Below are positions 7,313 through 15,233 of a stretch of 21,487 nucleotides of DNA, in pieces. Position numbers and translations under genes: made by a program. The DNA is taken from IMG/VR virus record IMGVR_UViG_3300042922_000326, positions 1 to 21,487 of that record. One strand, written 5' to 3'. Numbering within the stretch: the first letter of the stretch is position 1; every line of letters starts with the position of its first letter. Source of the stretch: a virus. The notes beneath the pieces were generated by a model that worked only from the letters and a program-made list of their open reading frames with translations, was not told where the DNA came from and did not search any database.

Positions 7313-7548
7313 TATGCATCACCCAATTTCTTAATCTCGTTAAACTGCTCCGTATTCGCCAAGAGCAAACCACCCGTGTAATAATTGCCGTCAATGAGAA
7401 GCTTCGTAATGACCTCATTTGGAACTGCGATTGTAACTCTGCCAAATCCATCTTTGCCGGATTGAGCTGCTGTGATATTGGATAATGGAGCAAGTAGGAT
7501 TTCTTTATTATCAGCCGACATTTTCGCCAATACTTCAAAATTGCCCAT
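7312..7548 (-). CDS. 78-residue hypothetical protein
   Basis: A small protein beginning MGNFEVLAKMSADNKEILLA, with beta-rich stretches (GFGRVTIAVP, GNYYTGGLLLA). A TAGGGGGTAG ribosome binding site lies just after the RecT stop, and its own stop overlaps the MBL start. Conserved position between RecT and the MBL hydrolase suggests a recombination accessory, but no family is recognised. One octamer copy (7387), read as Ile-Asp-Gly. Confidence 0.68.
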   Translation of the reverse strand: MGNFEVLAKMSADNKEILLAPLSNITAAQSGKDGFGRVTIAVPNEVITKLLIDGNYYTGGLLLANTEQFNEIKKLGDA

Positions 7549-7559
7549 CGTACTACCCC

Positions 7560-8582
7560 CTACTCAAATACCGACTGATTAATTTCATCGATAATAGTTG
7601 TTTTCTTGGATTTAGGTTGTTCCTTGGGTGTCTCAGGTTCCGGATCCGGCATTACAAATTCCTCTGTGTTAGCCTGTTCCTCAATCATTGCCTGCGTTTC
7701 CATCTGAACATATCTTGTCTCAGCTTCTCGCATGTACTGATAGCTCTCATCAATCTTCATTGGGTCTATCTCAATATGCTTCGGACTGTACACATACCGG
7801 ATCAGAGTTTTCATGCACATTTCTTCGTACCAACCTTCGGTTTCAACGTCCTGTTTCTTTCCATTTACATATTCGGACTTTGTTCCTCCCCAGAAATCGG
7901 CTGCTGCGTACTTGGGTTTTCTCTTCTCGATATCCTTTAAAGTCATGATAATAAGGCGGTTTTTCTTTGAGTCGTCATATTGAAGGTATCCAAATCCTCC
8001 GATTACCGTTCCGCGATTAAAAGGATTGGTAATCTCAAACTCATAACTCTCAACCTCATTGACGGCACTCTTTTTGACAGGCTTAAATATATCCGTGGAA
8101 TAAACCAGTTCAGTAATAACATTCTTGGGTTTATTCAATGCATACTTCTCAGCTATGTACTGGATGCCTGAATACCCCTTGATGAACGTTACATCATACT
8201 GATTGGTTTTCTTATTCTTAAAGGGCATTGCTGTCAAGTGGTTCGGCTGCATCATATCCAATCCCATTTTTGCGTAGTGTACCGCATCGAGGATACATTC
8301 TTTGAGGTTAACAGTGTTCCAGTTAATAGCTAAATCATTGTTGTATTGCTTATTGGTGTTTGCCTCGTTCTTACGAATACGGTTTTCCTCTGCAATCTTT
8401 AAGGCCCTATCTATCCCGATAAAATAACCCTGCATGAGTTGAGTCTGATAAGTAGATAAGTGAGATTCTCCACCAACCTGTGAAGCAAATTCCTTTATTG
8501 CATATGTAGAAAACTGCGCCCCAGGTGTTAGCTCGGTCTGCTGTGGCTGTTGTGTTGCTACAGCGTTTTTTTCTACTGACAT
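7560..8582 (-). CDS. recT: RecT-family single-strand annealing protein
   Basis: A 340-residue protein with RecT family landmarks: ILDAVHYAKMGLDM, then FIKGYSGIQYIAEKYAL, then GGFGYLQYDD leading into LIIMTLKDIEKRKP, and EEMCMKTLIRYVYSP near the end of the core. The family binds single-stranded DNA and anneals complementary strands. Residues after about 285 are a variable acidic and proline-rich tail (MPDPEPETPKEQPKSKK) that likely contacts partners such as SSB. No canonical RecE exonuclease is present; the SbcC-like ATPase, ERCC4 or MBL proteins could supply processing activity, which is inference. Octamer at 8059, variant at 8230. Confidence 0.93.
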   Translation of the reverse strand: MSVEKNAVATQQPQQTELTPGAQFSTYAIKEFASQVGGESHLSTYQTQLMQGYFIGIDRALKIAEENRIRKNEANTNKQYNNDLAINWNTVNLKECILDAVHYAKMGLDMMQPNHLTAMPFKNKKTNQYDVTFIKGYSGIQYIAEKYALNKPKNVITELVYSTDIFKPVKKSAVNEVESYEFEITNPFNRGTVIGGFGYLQYDDSKKNRLIIMTLKDIEKRKPKYAAADFWGGTKSEYVNGKKQDVETEGWYEEMCMKTLIRYVYSPKHIEIDPMKIDESYQYMREAETRYVQMETQAMIEEQANTEEFVMPDPEPETPKEQPKSKKTTIIDEINQSVFE

Positions 8583-8583
8583 A

Positions 8584-8793
8584 TTACTTTCCTCCTAATT
8601 TTCTGATAATCACATCGAGTTCCAATTCCAAATCCTTGGTGAATGTGTTGTGAATATCCCTATAACCATACTCACCAGCACTCCACCAACAATGTACGTA
8701 CCATGTTCCTTTTGCTTCATCGTTGCGGACAAGAATAATTCCCTTGCCGTCAAGCAGATCAGCGATTGTGTTGAGTTTATTTAATCCTTCCAT
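8584..8793 (-). CDS. 69-residue hypothetical protein
   Basis: A small acidic protein beginning MEGLNKLNTIADLLDGKGII and containing a WYVHCWWSAGEYGYRDIH aromatic stretch. A TAGGAGGGATTTAG ribosome binding site precedes the ATG and the stop lies one base before the RecT start. No family recognised. One octamer copy (8746), read as Leu-Asp-Gly. Confidence 0.68.
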   Translation of the reverse strand: MEGLNKLNTIADLLDGKGIILVRNDEAKGTWYVHCWWSAGEYGYRDIHNTFTKDLELELDVIIRKLGGK

Positions 8794-8804
8794 CTAAATC
8801 CCTC

Positions 8805-8993
8805 CTAATATAACTTTTCTGCTAACTCCTTCAAGTCAGCGATAATTGTATCGATATCCTCTTTTAAGTCCTCAGTATTTTCAACATCGATACCCTCTAC
8901 AAATTCCAGAAGATTATTCACGTCTGTTTCAATATCATTGATAATGCCATCCGCTGAACTGTTAATTGCATTTCTGTATTCACTTCTTGCCAT
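8805..8993 (-). CDS. Small acidic helical protein, paralogue of the next gene upstream
   Basis: A 62-residue, strongly acidic, helical protein. It aligns along its length with the 68-residue protein at 9008-9214: both have a YR start region, a D-I-x-x-D-[VI]-N-x-LLE core, an ID segment, and end with I-x-x-LKE-[LM]-A-x-K-x-Y. This marks a tandem duplication. A TAGGAGGATAAGAG ribosome binding site precedes it. The charge suggests a DNA mimic or a partner of a basic protein, but this is only speculation. Confidence 0.68.
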   Translation of the reverse strand: MARSEYRNAINSSADGIINDIETDVNNLLEFVEGIDVENTEDLKEDIDTIIADLKELAEKLY

Positions 8994-9007
8994 AATCTCT
9001 TATCCTC

Positions 9008-9214
9008 CTAATAAGCTTTCCGCGCCATTTCCTTCAGCGCACAAACAATAGTTTCAATTCCGACAACCGTTCCGGCTACATCGGTAGTATCAATACTTTG
9101 CGAATATTCCAACAACCTATTGATATCTCCTTGGATTTCATCCATGACTACCTCTCTGGCGGTTTTATGTAGGCTGTCAAGCATGGAGCGGTATTTTCCG
9201 GTTGTGTCACTCAT
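9008..9214 (-). CDS. Small helical protein, paralogue of the gene at 8805-8993
   Basis: A 68-residue protein beginning MSDTTGKYRSMLDSLHKTAR. It shares the D-I-N-x-LLE core and the IETI-x-x-LKEMARKAY C-terminus with its neighbour downstream. The ATG overlaps the stop of the preceding gene (ATGA). It contains a TTGACAGC variant of the dispersed octamer (9173-9180) but no exact copy. Confidence 0.68.
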   Translation of the reverse strand: MSDTTGKYRSMLDSLHKTAREVVMDEIQGDINRLLEYSQSIDTTDVAGTVVGIETIVCALKEMARKAY

Positions 9215-9429
9215 TCCTCAACCCTCCCATGGATGAATTTCACCAAATGCTTGATATCCGCAATCTCTTCCTCAGGAACATCAATATCCACGACTAATCC
9301 CTTGGCATGTTCATTAACTTGAACAACATCACCGATTGTTACGGGATCCTCTGAAAAATAAGTGTATGGGCGTCCGCCTGGTTGTCCGTCTTTTAGGTAA
9401 CGGACTTTGATAATATTTGTACTATTCAT
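9211..9429 (-). CDS. 72-residue hypothetical phage protein
   Basis: A small protein beginning MNSTNIIKVRYLKDGQPGGR with a PYTYFSEDPVTIGDVVQV segment and an acidic VPEEEI stretch near the C-terminus. The pattern (VRYL, GGRPYTYFS, GDVV) is that of a small conserved hypothetical protein found beside recombination genes in Firmicute phages. The start overlaps the end of the SbcC-like gene, with GAGGGTAGAAC as ribosome binding site. Function unknown. Confidence 0.72.
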   Translation of the reverse strand: MNSTNIIKVRYLKDGQPGGRPYTYFSEDPVTIGDVVQVNEHAKGLVVDIDVPEEEIADIKHLVKFIHGRVEE

Positions 9430-11389
9430 GTTCTACCCTCATTTCTGTATCTTCCGATACAAACAACATAACCATTTGAGTGTTAAGCTTCGGTTGATTT
9501 TCTACCGTGTACGCTTCGGCATTGTCAAAGAAAACCGGAGCCTTAACATTGTAGATATCCATGAGTGTTTGTAAGATATCGCATCCGGCAAGCATTCTTT
9601 CGGTGGTTGATGTGGTATTCTCGCCATAATCCGTACCATGTATCTGGCATACGCAATATGGTTCCATACCGCCGTTTTTGAGTTCTCTCCAAAGCTTCCA
9701 CTTAACAACCTTGAACTTTGAATTAACTCTATCGGATAATAGGTTCATCTTGGCTTTTTCAAACTTCTCAATCTCAAAATCCAACCTCTCACACTCTGCA
9801 GCCTTAGCGGTAGCAGTCTTTAATTCAGCTCTCAACTCTTCCACCCTATCCCTCGCATCATCAATGTGTTTCTTGGAACCGATCACACCTTGTAAAACTT
9901 CGATTTGGCTTTGAATTTCGGCTTTTCTGGCGGTTAAATCGGCTTTGATGATATCAGTGTCAGCTAGAGATTTTTGAGTCTCTGCAAGGGCATTTTCGAG
10001 GGCGGTGATAGTGGCTATGTAACCTTGGTAGATGGTATTTTCCGATAGGTCAATTTCGGTTGGTAGCTTGCCAAGTTCTTCTTTGACGGCAAGCTCTTCG
10101 GCTGTTAACTTTTCAACCTCTGCAGTCAATGTAGTTAGCTGTCGTTCAAGATTGGTCAATGTCTCTTGCTTCTCTCTCATGTCATTTCTGATTTGACTTC
10201 CGTCAAGATTAATCTGATTGAGTTTAGCTTTTTTATCCTCTTCAAACCTCGTTAATAACTCAGCTTTCTTTTCCTCATTAAACTCATTTCCGCATACCGG
10301 ACAGAGATTTTGAGCTTCGTCAAATTCCTTGGCTTTTTCTTCGGAATATCTTTTTTTCATAGTTTCGAAAGAAACTTGCCATGCAGAGATTTTCTGGGTG
10401 AGTAATTCAATCTCGTTTGCAGTGTTCAATTTCGATTGTGACACCTTAACCAATGCATAGGACGCATTGTCCAACTTGGACTGAATATCTCTTTTCTTGA
10501 CGGCAAGAGCGTTTCTTTCGGCTGCTTCAATCTCGGTTAATTTGGAGCGATACTCCGCAATCTCTGTCTTGATCTTCGCAACCTCTCCGTATGCTTCGGA
10601 GGTGTCGGATATCTTGCGTTCCATTTCGGATAATTGGACTTTCAAAGCCGATAATGCCAACTCCTGTTCCGCAAAATCAATATCAATTATTTCTTTGGAC
10701 TTTTCGTCAATTCGGATTGGAATAGACTCTTGCTGTTGCTTATAACCCTGCAATCCCTTCTTATTAATAGCCTTGATCTCTTCAAGGGTCTTACCTTCAT
10801 CCATCTTTGACCGTAATGTAGGAAAACCGCCGTCAATGGAGAAAACATCTGAGTCTGTGATTTGTGCTACTTTTTCCACCAGGAATTTACGCTGTTCATC
10901 TTGCTTCTTACCGACAAATGCATGGGGGTTAGTTATCAGCCGGAATACTTCCTCGTCGACCAATTCCGCAACTCTTCTCTTGTGTTCAGTCTCTGATACC
11001 TCAACTTCGTTCCAGTGGTATATGTTTTTATCACCCTCATAGGTCTGGATTTCATCACCACGTTTACGAACCCATTTCTGCTGTTGGGTTTTCTTAATGG
11101 TGATTTCCCTGCCGTCAACATCGATAGTTAACTCCACCACTACATCTACATGGTCAATGGGGATTTGATTTCCGTCTCCATCAACCTCATAACGGCGAGG
11201 AGTGAATTGCTTACCCTCGGAATTGCCGGTTGCGGATTTTCCGAATAGTACCCAAAAGAACGAATCTGCTATGCTTGATTTACCCTTGTAATTCTGAGCG
11301 AAAATCCTTGTAATCCTCCCGAAGTTTATAGTTTTATCTTTGAAAACCTTAAAATTCTCCATATGTATTCGTTTTAATATAATGTTCAT
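9422..11389 (-). CDS. SbcC/Rad50-like AAA ATPase with zinc hook
   Basis: A 655-residue SMC-like ATPase. The N-terminal lobe has LKRIHMENFKVFKD and a P-loop AQNYKGKSS (about 31-39), in which Ala replaces the usual first Gly. Two coiled-coil arms flank a CPVC zinc-hook motif (C363, C366). The C-terminal lobe has a signature-like TSTTERMLAG (about 593-602) and Walker B in APVFFDNAEAY (about 617-627), where Asn follows the Asp in place of the usual Glu. It is half the size of cellular SbcC, as is normal for phage versions. Such proteins work with nucleases in end processing; no SbcD is in view. The start overlaps the preceding stop. Octamers at 10083, 10497, 10829, 11111. Confidence 0.88.
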   Translation of the reverse strand: MNIILKRIHMENFKVFKDKTINFGRITRIFAQNYKGKSSIADSFFWVLFGKSATGNSEGKQFTPRRYEVDGDGNQIPIDHVDVVVELTIDVDGREITIKKTQQQKWVRKRGDEIQTYEGDKNIYHWNEVEVSETEHKRRVAELVDEEVFRLITNPHAFVGKKQDEQRKFLVEKVAQITDSDVFSIDGGFPTLRSKMDEGKTLEEIKAINKKGLQGYKQQQESIPIRIDEKSKEIIDIDFAEQELALSALKVQLSEMERKISDTSEAYGEVAKIKTEIAEYRSKLTEIEAAERNALAVKKRDIQSKLDNASYALVKVSQSKLNTANEIELLTQKISAWQVSFETMKKRYSEEKAKEFDEAQNLCPVCGNEFNEEKKAELLTRFEEDKKAKLNQINLDGSQIRNDMREKQETLTNLERQLTTLTAEVEKLTAEELAVKEELGKLPTEIDLSENTIYQGYIATITALENALAETQKSLADTDIIKADLTARKAEIQSQIEVLQGVIGSKKHIDDARDRVEELRAELKTATAKAAECERLDFEIEKFEKAKMNLLSDRVNSKFKVVKWKLWRELKNGGMEPYCVCQIHGTDYGENTTSTTERMLAGCDILQTLMDIYNVKAPVFFDNAEAYTVENQPKLNTQMVMLFVSEDTEMRVEHE

Positions 11390-11652
11390 TCTGTCTTGCC
11401 CCTCTCTTTCATCAATTTCTCAATTGCCTGTTTCGCTTCTGCCAGCCGTTCCTCTGCATCTTCCCAATCAAGATAGATGGTGAAGGAAAATTCCATATCC
11501 GGCTTTTCATCGGGTGGGAGAATATCCCACCCATCCTTATATGCATGTACCATTACACTGTCGCAATGTGGCGCATAATCAAACCAGATACATATCCCTC
11601 GTTCCTTTGCCGTCAAGCAGAGACTTAGCAAATTAACAACCCTCTCATTCAT
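11386..11652 (-). CDS. 88-residue hypothetical protein
   Basis: A small protein beginning MNERVVNLLSLCLTAKERGI, with a DYAPHCDSVMVHAYKDGWD segment, an FTIYLDWEDAEE strand-helix and a charged helical C-terminus. The stop overlaps the SbcC-like start. It resembles hypothetical proteins of phage early operons but I cannot name a family. One octamer (11609), read as Leu-Thr-Ala. Confidence 0.7.
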   Translation of the reverse strand: MNERVVNLLSLCLTAKERGICIWFDYAPHCDSVMVHAYKDGWDILPPDEKPDMEFSFTIYLDWEDAEERLAEAKQAIEKLMKERGKTE

Positions 11653-11656
11653 CTGG

Positions 11657-13768
11657 TTAGTTCCTCACTTTCTCGATGCCTGTATCACCCATAACAAACA
11701 CATTTTGACCAATAAGCACTACGTATTTCTTTTCAGCCATTGCAATTATTACCCCTATATCGCCATTGTTGGGTTGAAAGAAGTATTCATTGTTGTAAAG
11801 CTTTGTAAAGTCTTTGGCGTGCTTTTCAACAAACGCAATACTTCCGCTGTAGTTATTACCTTTATCAACCACCTTGACGGTATCACCGATATTGATTGTG
11901 GTATCTTTTCCAAACGGAACATTTTGCCATCTGCGAACCTCTTCGATTACCGATTGAGGAATTGGTTGGAACTTTTTAACCTCCGGCGCTTCTTCGATGA
12001 TGATGTATTCTTGGTACTTATCTTCGAACCAATTACGTCCTGTACTTCTCGGATTGTTTGCGCCAACAGAAAATCTATTGACTTCATCAACAACCATTAC
12101 ATCATCTTTCTTAACCTCCGGACCGTGTCCTATACCACCTTTAACCACCTTAATCTTATCCCCAACCTTCGCCTTAACGAACGGCGCGTTCTTGGGGAAT
12201 ACAGAGTAGTCGAAGTTTTCTAGGACAACGTATTCACGGGCAATGATATGATAAGGTTTCATTACTACTCCATTTTTGAAGTATTCATCATGCAATTTCT
12301 CAACCTTGATAATGTCCCCGTTATCATATCCGTAATGATAGGTTGAATCTGCATTGACAACCTTGATAATTTCTCCTACCCTTGCTTCTCTCTTAACCTC
12401 TCTCATGGAAGTGGAGGAAACTGGCTGTTCCGGTTCTGGCTTGCTGTCAATGGGTGGCTGATAGTTTTCGAGGACTACATACTCTTTGGGCAATAAAAAC
12501 TTGCCGCATTTATTCTCGTAATAAGCCCAATGCTCATTAAAACAGTTATGGTTATCAACCTTGACAATCCTTGCTATATCTCCGTTTTTTAGATATCTTT
12601 TCGTGCTTATAGATGCATCCACAATCTTAATCCATTCCCCGACTTCTGCCTTGCGAGACACTTCTTTGACAGTGGGTTTTGATGGGGTGTAGTCGATGAT
12701 AGGTACATCGTTTATATTTCCGCCGTAAGTCAATCCATGAAATTCTGGACGATGTATGTAGCATGTTGCTCCGTGATTACTTTCAGATGCCCTATCACCA
12801 GTACACCACTTAATCCCTTGCTCATCACATTCCTTCAAAAACTCCCTAGCCTTTTCCTCGGTATCGCAATGTACCGCGAATTTTCCTGATTTGAAGGATT
12901 CCCAATCGAAGGAGGGTGTTTCGGTTTCCTTATATGGCTCGATTTCATCCTCATCCACGAACCAATGAATGCTGCAACCGTATTTTTTGCCATTAACAGC
13001 AACCGCTTTCCACTTTGGATAATGACCGTCTTCGATAAGTTCAAGGATCTCTCCTATCGGGAAACAATGACCGTGTTTCTTTGCAATAACCTTAACCTTG
13101 TCCCTAGCCTTGAAACCCTCTGCCGTCAAAGGAGTATTCTCTTCGGTATTCTTGACTTCTTCCCAATCCGTTCCGAACCCTTCGCCAAACCACTTAGCCA
13201 AATCAGCGAAACAGTCAAAGCGATCAATACCATTGTCTTTGAATTGTGGCATTTTCTCGCCATTATCCCATTTGCCGAAGCCATTCACGAATTCATATAC
13301 CTTGCCCTCAGTAAGTCCTCCGTCGTCAGTCTTGATACACTTAGCTTTAAAACCATTAGGCTTGTCCACTGCTTCAATTTCCTTAACATTGAATGTATCC
13401 AATAGCTTTTCCACCGCTGCTTTAGCTGCCTTACCGAAATCACCACCAAAGTCATTCAGTTTTACATTAGTTGACTTCTGATACTCTCCATCCACCGACA
13501 TAACCGCAACGACACGCTTGTCTTTCTTGCAACGCTTGATTGATATGTATTCACCGAAGTATTGCTTTTCGGTAACGAGTTCCCATTTGGCAGAGCTCCA
13601 ATTGTTCCAATCCTCAAATGTATTAATTGTTGTACGAGAGTCCGGCATTTTAGAACCATCATCACAAACCATAAATCCATTCACAAAGTCATATACCTTG
13701 CCATTTGTGTACACGTCTGAGTTGTCACAATCATCTAAACATTTAACCTTAAAATTACCCTTACTCAT
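11657..13768 (-). CDS. 703-residue protein of repeated SH3/KOW-like modules
   Basis: The largest protein here, taken from ATG 13768 (AAGAGGATT upstream; longer frames run into the preceding gene). Two N-terminal modules resemble each other: FKVKCLDD then GKVYDFVNGF, and FKAKCIKTDDGG then GKVYEFVNGFG. At least five later modules share the pattern [AV]xxGDx[IV]KVV, a [ND]GD[IV] or [KN]DD turn, and a YVVLEN-type strand, typical of SH3-like or KOW beta-barrels. A segment near the first module (VVAVMSVDGEYQKSTNV) is a different fold. No catalytic motif, signal peptide or membrane segment is visible. It may be a scaffold that binds protein or nucleic acid. Octamer at 13122; variants at 11874 and 12443. 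Confidence 0.75.
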   Translation of the reverse strand: MSKGNFKVKCLDDCDNSDVYTNGKVYDFVNGFMVCDDGSKMPDSRTTINTFEDWNNWSSAKWELVTEKQYFGEYISIKRCKKDKRVVAVMSVDGEYQKSTNVKLNDFGGDFGKAAKAAVEKLLDTFNVKEIEAVDKPNGFKAKCIKTDDGGLTEGKVYEFVNGFGKWDNGEKMPQFKDNGIDRFDCFADLAKWFGEGFGTDWEEVKNTEENTPLTAEGFKARDKVKVIAKKHGHCFPIGEILELIEDGHYPKWKAVAVNGKKYGCSIHWFVDEDEIEPYKETETPSFDWESFKSGKFAVHCDTEEKAREFLKECDEQGIKWCTGDRASESNHGATCYIHRPEFHGLTYGGNINDVPIIDYTPSKPTVKEVSRKAEVGEWIKIVDASISTKRYLKNGDIARIVKVDNHNCFNEHWAYYENKCGKFLLPKEYVVLENYQPPIDSKPEPEQPVSSTSMREVKREARVGEIIKVVNADSTYHYGYDNGDIIKVEKLHDEYFKNGVVMKPYHIIAREYVVLENFDYSVFPKNAPFVKAKVGDKIKVVKGGIGHGPEVKKDDVMVVDEVNRFSVGANNPRSTGRNWFEDKYQEYIIIEEAPEVKKFQPIPQSVIEEVRRWQNVPFGKDTTINIGDTVKVVDKGNNYSGSIAFVEKHAKDFTKLYNNEYFFQPNNGDIGVIIAMAEKKYVVLIGQNVFVMGDTGIEKVRN

Positions 13769-13775
13769 AATCCTC

Positions 13776-13967
13776 TTATCCTCTCTTTCCTCCAAAAATA
13801 TTATGAATTGCTCTACTCCAAGCACTCTTTTTCTTAACTGGCTCACCCTCAACTACTGCATGTCCAGTCTTAATCCGATACTGCTTCCACAGATACTTAA
13901 ACCCCTTATGCCCTGTATGTGATGCGTAAGCCTGATGTCTGATAACTGATCTGATTAACTTCCTCAT
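13776..13967 (-). CDS. Small basic hypothetical protein
   Basis: A 63-residue, very basic protein (MRKLIRSVIRHQAYASHTGH, ending IFGGKRG). AAAGGAGGATTTAGTCA precedes the ATG. The ribosome binding site lies within a possible hairpin on the minus strand (CTAATCC with GGATTTAG, 13972-13993), which might damp translation. Charge suggests nucleic-acid binding. No family recognised. Confidence 0.65.
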   Translation of the reverse strand: MRKLIRSVIRHQAYASHTGHKGFKYLWKQYRIKTGHAVVEGEPVKKKSAWSRAIHNIFGGKRG

Positions 13968-14040
13968 TGACTAAATCCTCCTTTTGGATTAGAATAAATA
14001 TTAGATATTTTCCAAACTGCTCACTTTGACTTTGCCGAGT

Positions 14041-14262
14041 CTAGTGAGTTTTTTTCTTTGGTCCATCAACCAAAGCGACTGATAGCTGAAACAGCAAATA
14101 TGTAAGCAATCCAAGCAACAACACAATGATTACTGACCATCCAAGCGTTATTGCTTCAACCTCGCGTATCATTGGTATTAAGAAAATACCGAGAAATGTG
14201 ATACACGATAGAATGAATGCTGTCATACTCATTGCGGTTCTGAGTGATGTTTTTTCTTTCAT
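14041..14262 (-). CDS. Small protein with two transmembrane helices
   Basis: A 73-residue protein with two hydrophobic helices (about 11-31 and 41-65), short charged ends and a lysine-rich C-terminus (DGPKKKTH). AAGGAGGGGAGG provides a strong ribosome binding site. Size, topology and the nearby lytic transglycosylase would fit a holin-like protein, but it lies in an early-type operon next to the repressor, so a membrane or superinfection role is equally possible. Confidence 0.7.
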   Translation of the reverse strand: MKEKTSLRTAMSMTAFILSCITFLGIFLIPMIREVEAITLGWSVIIVLLLGLLTYLLFQLSVALVDGPKKKTH

Positions 14263-14280
14263 TTTTATTTCCTCCCCTCC

Positions 14281-14391
14281 TTAATATCTTGGACAGCATG
14301 TCGTTCCTCTTAATCTACAGCTAGAACATTTACACATCGCTCTTGACTTTGACGGCATGTAATTTCCAGCACTAAACCATCTTTTTTTCAT
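14281..14391 (-). CDS. 36-residue Cys-rich peptide
   Basis: A short gene starting MKKRWFSAGNYMPSKSRAMC and ending CCPRY, with five cysteines (20, 22, 25, 32, 33) in its basic C-terminal half; four could bind a zinc ion. An AAGGAGGGAGATTAACCAG ribosome binding site precedes the ATG, and the stop lies next to the ribosome binding site of the following gene. It contains one octamer (14349), read in the rare frame that gives Pro-Ser-Lys. Confidence 0.62.
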   Translation of the reverse strand: MKKRWFSAGNYMPSKSRAMCKCSSCRLRGTTCCPRY

Positions 14392-14395
14392 CTGG

Positions 14396-14914
14396 TTAAT
14401 CTCCCTCCTTAATTTTGTGAAGCTTGTCCATAATTCTTCTGCTATATCTACTTGAATAAATTCCCTGTTGCCATAACTCCCTTGTCCGAAATTCTCCCAT
14501 GTTGTAACTCATTAAAACTCGATGCAGGCTATCATACTTAGCCGTCAATAAAGATAAGATATAGACACCAGCCTTGATGTTCTGGCTTGGCTCATAGAAA
14601 TCCGTAATGCCGAGTTCTTCACTCAACCATTCGTGATTACAAGAATTGATCTGCATTAATCCGTGATCGGTTGTACCGTTTCGGTTAATGTTAAATGCTT
14701 TAATTTCACCCTCTGACTCTCCATCGATAACAGCCCAAACCAAATCGCCGTCAATGTGATAAATTGCTGAGTAGTAGGCTACGGCTTTCACAATGGGCTT
14801 GTCCTTGACGGCATCAAGCGTGACTGCCATACCAGCAACCGGTTCTTCGAATGCGAATACTTTCTTTGACGGCAATAGAAGCAAAATCACCGCCACAAAT
14901 AATATTTTCTTCAT
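14396..14914 (-). CDS. Secreted lytic transglycosylase (SLT domain)
   Basis: A 172-residue protein with a signal peptide (MKKILFVAVILLLLPSKKVF, likely cleaved after VFA near 21). The mature part has the Slt fold: VWAVIDGESEGEIKAFN with catalytic Glu66, then GTTDHGLMQIN (about 80-90), NIKAGVYILSLL and the late MSYNMG motif. Enzymes of this family cut the glycan strand of peptidoglycan, forming anhydro-muramic acid. In mobile elements they act as VirB1-like enzymes that open the wall for DNA passage, or aid phage entry or lysis. Unusually it is the first gene after the XRE regulator. It holds four octamers in about 330 bases (14541, 14747, 14805, 14866), the densest cluster in the window. Confidence 0.9.
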   Translation of the reverse strand: MKKILFVAVILLLLPSKKVFAFEEPVAGMAVTLDAVKDKPIVKAVAYYSAIYHIDGDLVWAVIDGESEGEIKAFNINRNGTTDHGLMQINSCNHEWLSEELGITDFYEPSQNIKAGVYILSLLTAKYDSLHRVLMSYNMGEFRTRELWQQGIYSSRYSRRIMDKLHKIKEGD

Positions 14915-14932
14915 TAGTAAGCTCCCAAAATC

Positions 14933-15142
14933 TTAATATGTAGGTTCTTGACTTTCTTCTTTCAACAACTCATCTAGTGTTACTCCAAGGTAATTCGCAA
15001 TCTTAATCAGCTTGTCCAACTTTGGCTTACTCTTACTGTTTTTCCAATCACTCAATGTTGCATATGGAATTCCCGTGTCTTTCGACACCCTATATGGTGA
15101 AATTCCCTTTTTCTTGATTAATTTTTCAAAATTATAGTACAA
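14933..15142 (-). CDS. XRE-family regulator, first gene of the left operon
   Basis: A 69-residue helix-turn-helix protein starting at TTG 15142 (YYNFEKLIKKKGISPYRVSK). The HTH covers nearly the whole protein: SPYRVSKDTGIPYATLSDWK is the recognition region and YLGVTLDELL closes the fold. It is a clear paralogue of the divergently transcribed regulator at 15381, so the pair resembles phage cI/cro. Because it leads the long minus-strand operon it is the better Cro candidate. AAGGAGATAGG lies upstream with rather long spacing to the TTG. Confidence 0.85.
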   Translation of the reverse strand: MYYNFEKLIKKKGISPYRVSKDTGIPYATLSDWKNSKSKPKLDKLIKIANYLGVTLDELLKEESQEPTY

Positions 15143-15187
15143 ATTTCCTATCTCCTTTCCATTAAATTACATAAATTGACTATTGCA

Positions 15188-15216
15188 TCTATAACGGAAT
15201 TCTGATATAATTTCAA
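15188..15216 (-). promoter_or_regulatory. Probable promoter of the leftward operon
   Basis: On the minus strand a -35 TTGAAA (15216-15211) and a -10 TATAGA (15193-15188) are separated by 17 bases. It lies about 45 bases ahead of the XRE start and its -35 is inside an inverted repeat, as expected for a repressible early promoter. Confidence 0.55.
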
Positions 15217-15233
15217 ATGTCGAGTTTGAAATT
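15209..15233. promoter_or_regulatory. Inverted-repeat operator candidate
   Basis: Perfect 9-bp arms AATTTCAAA (15209-15217) and TTTGAAATT (15225-15233) separated by 7 bases. It overlaps the -35 of the leftward promoter. Size and symmetry fit a dimeric XRE repressor site. Confidence 0.55.
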
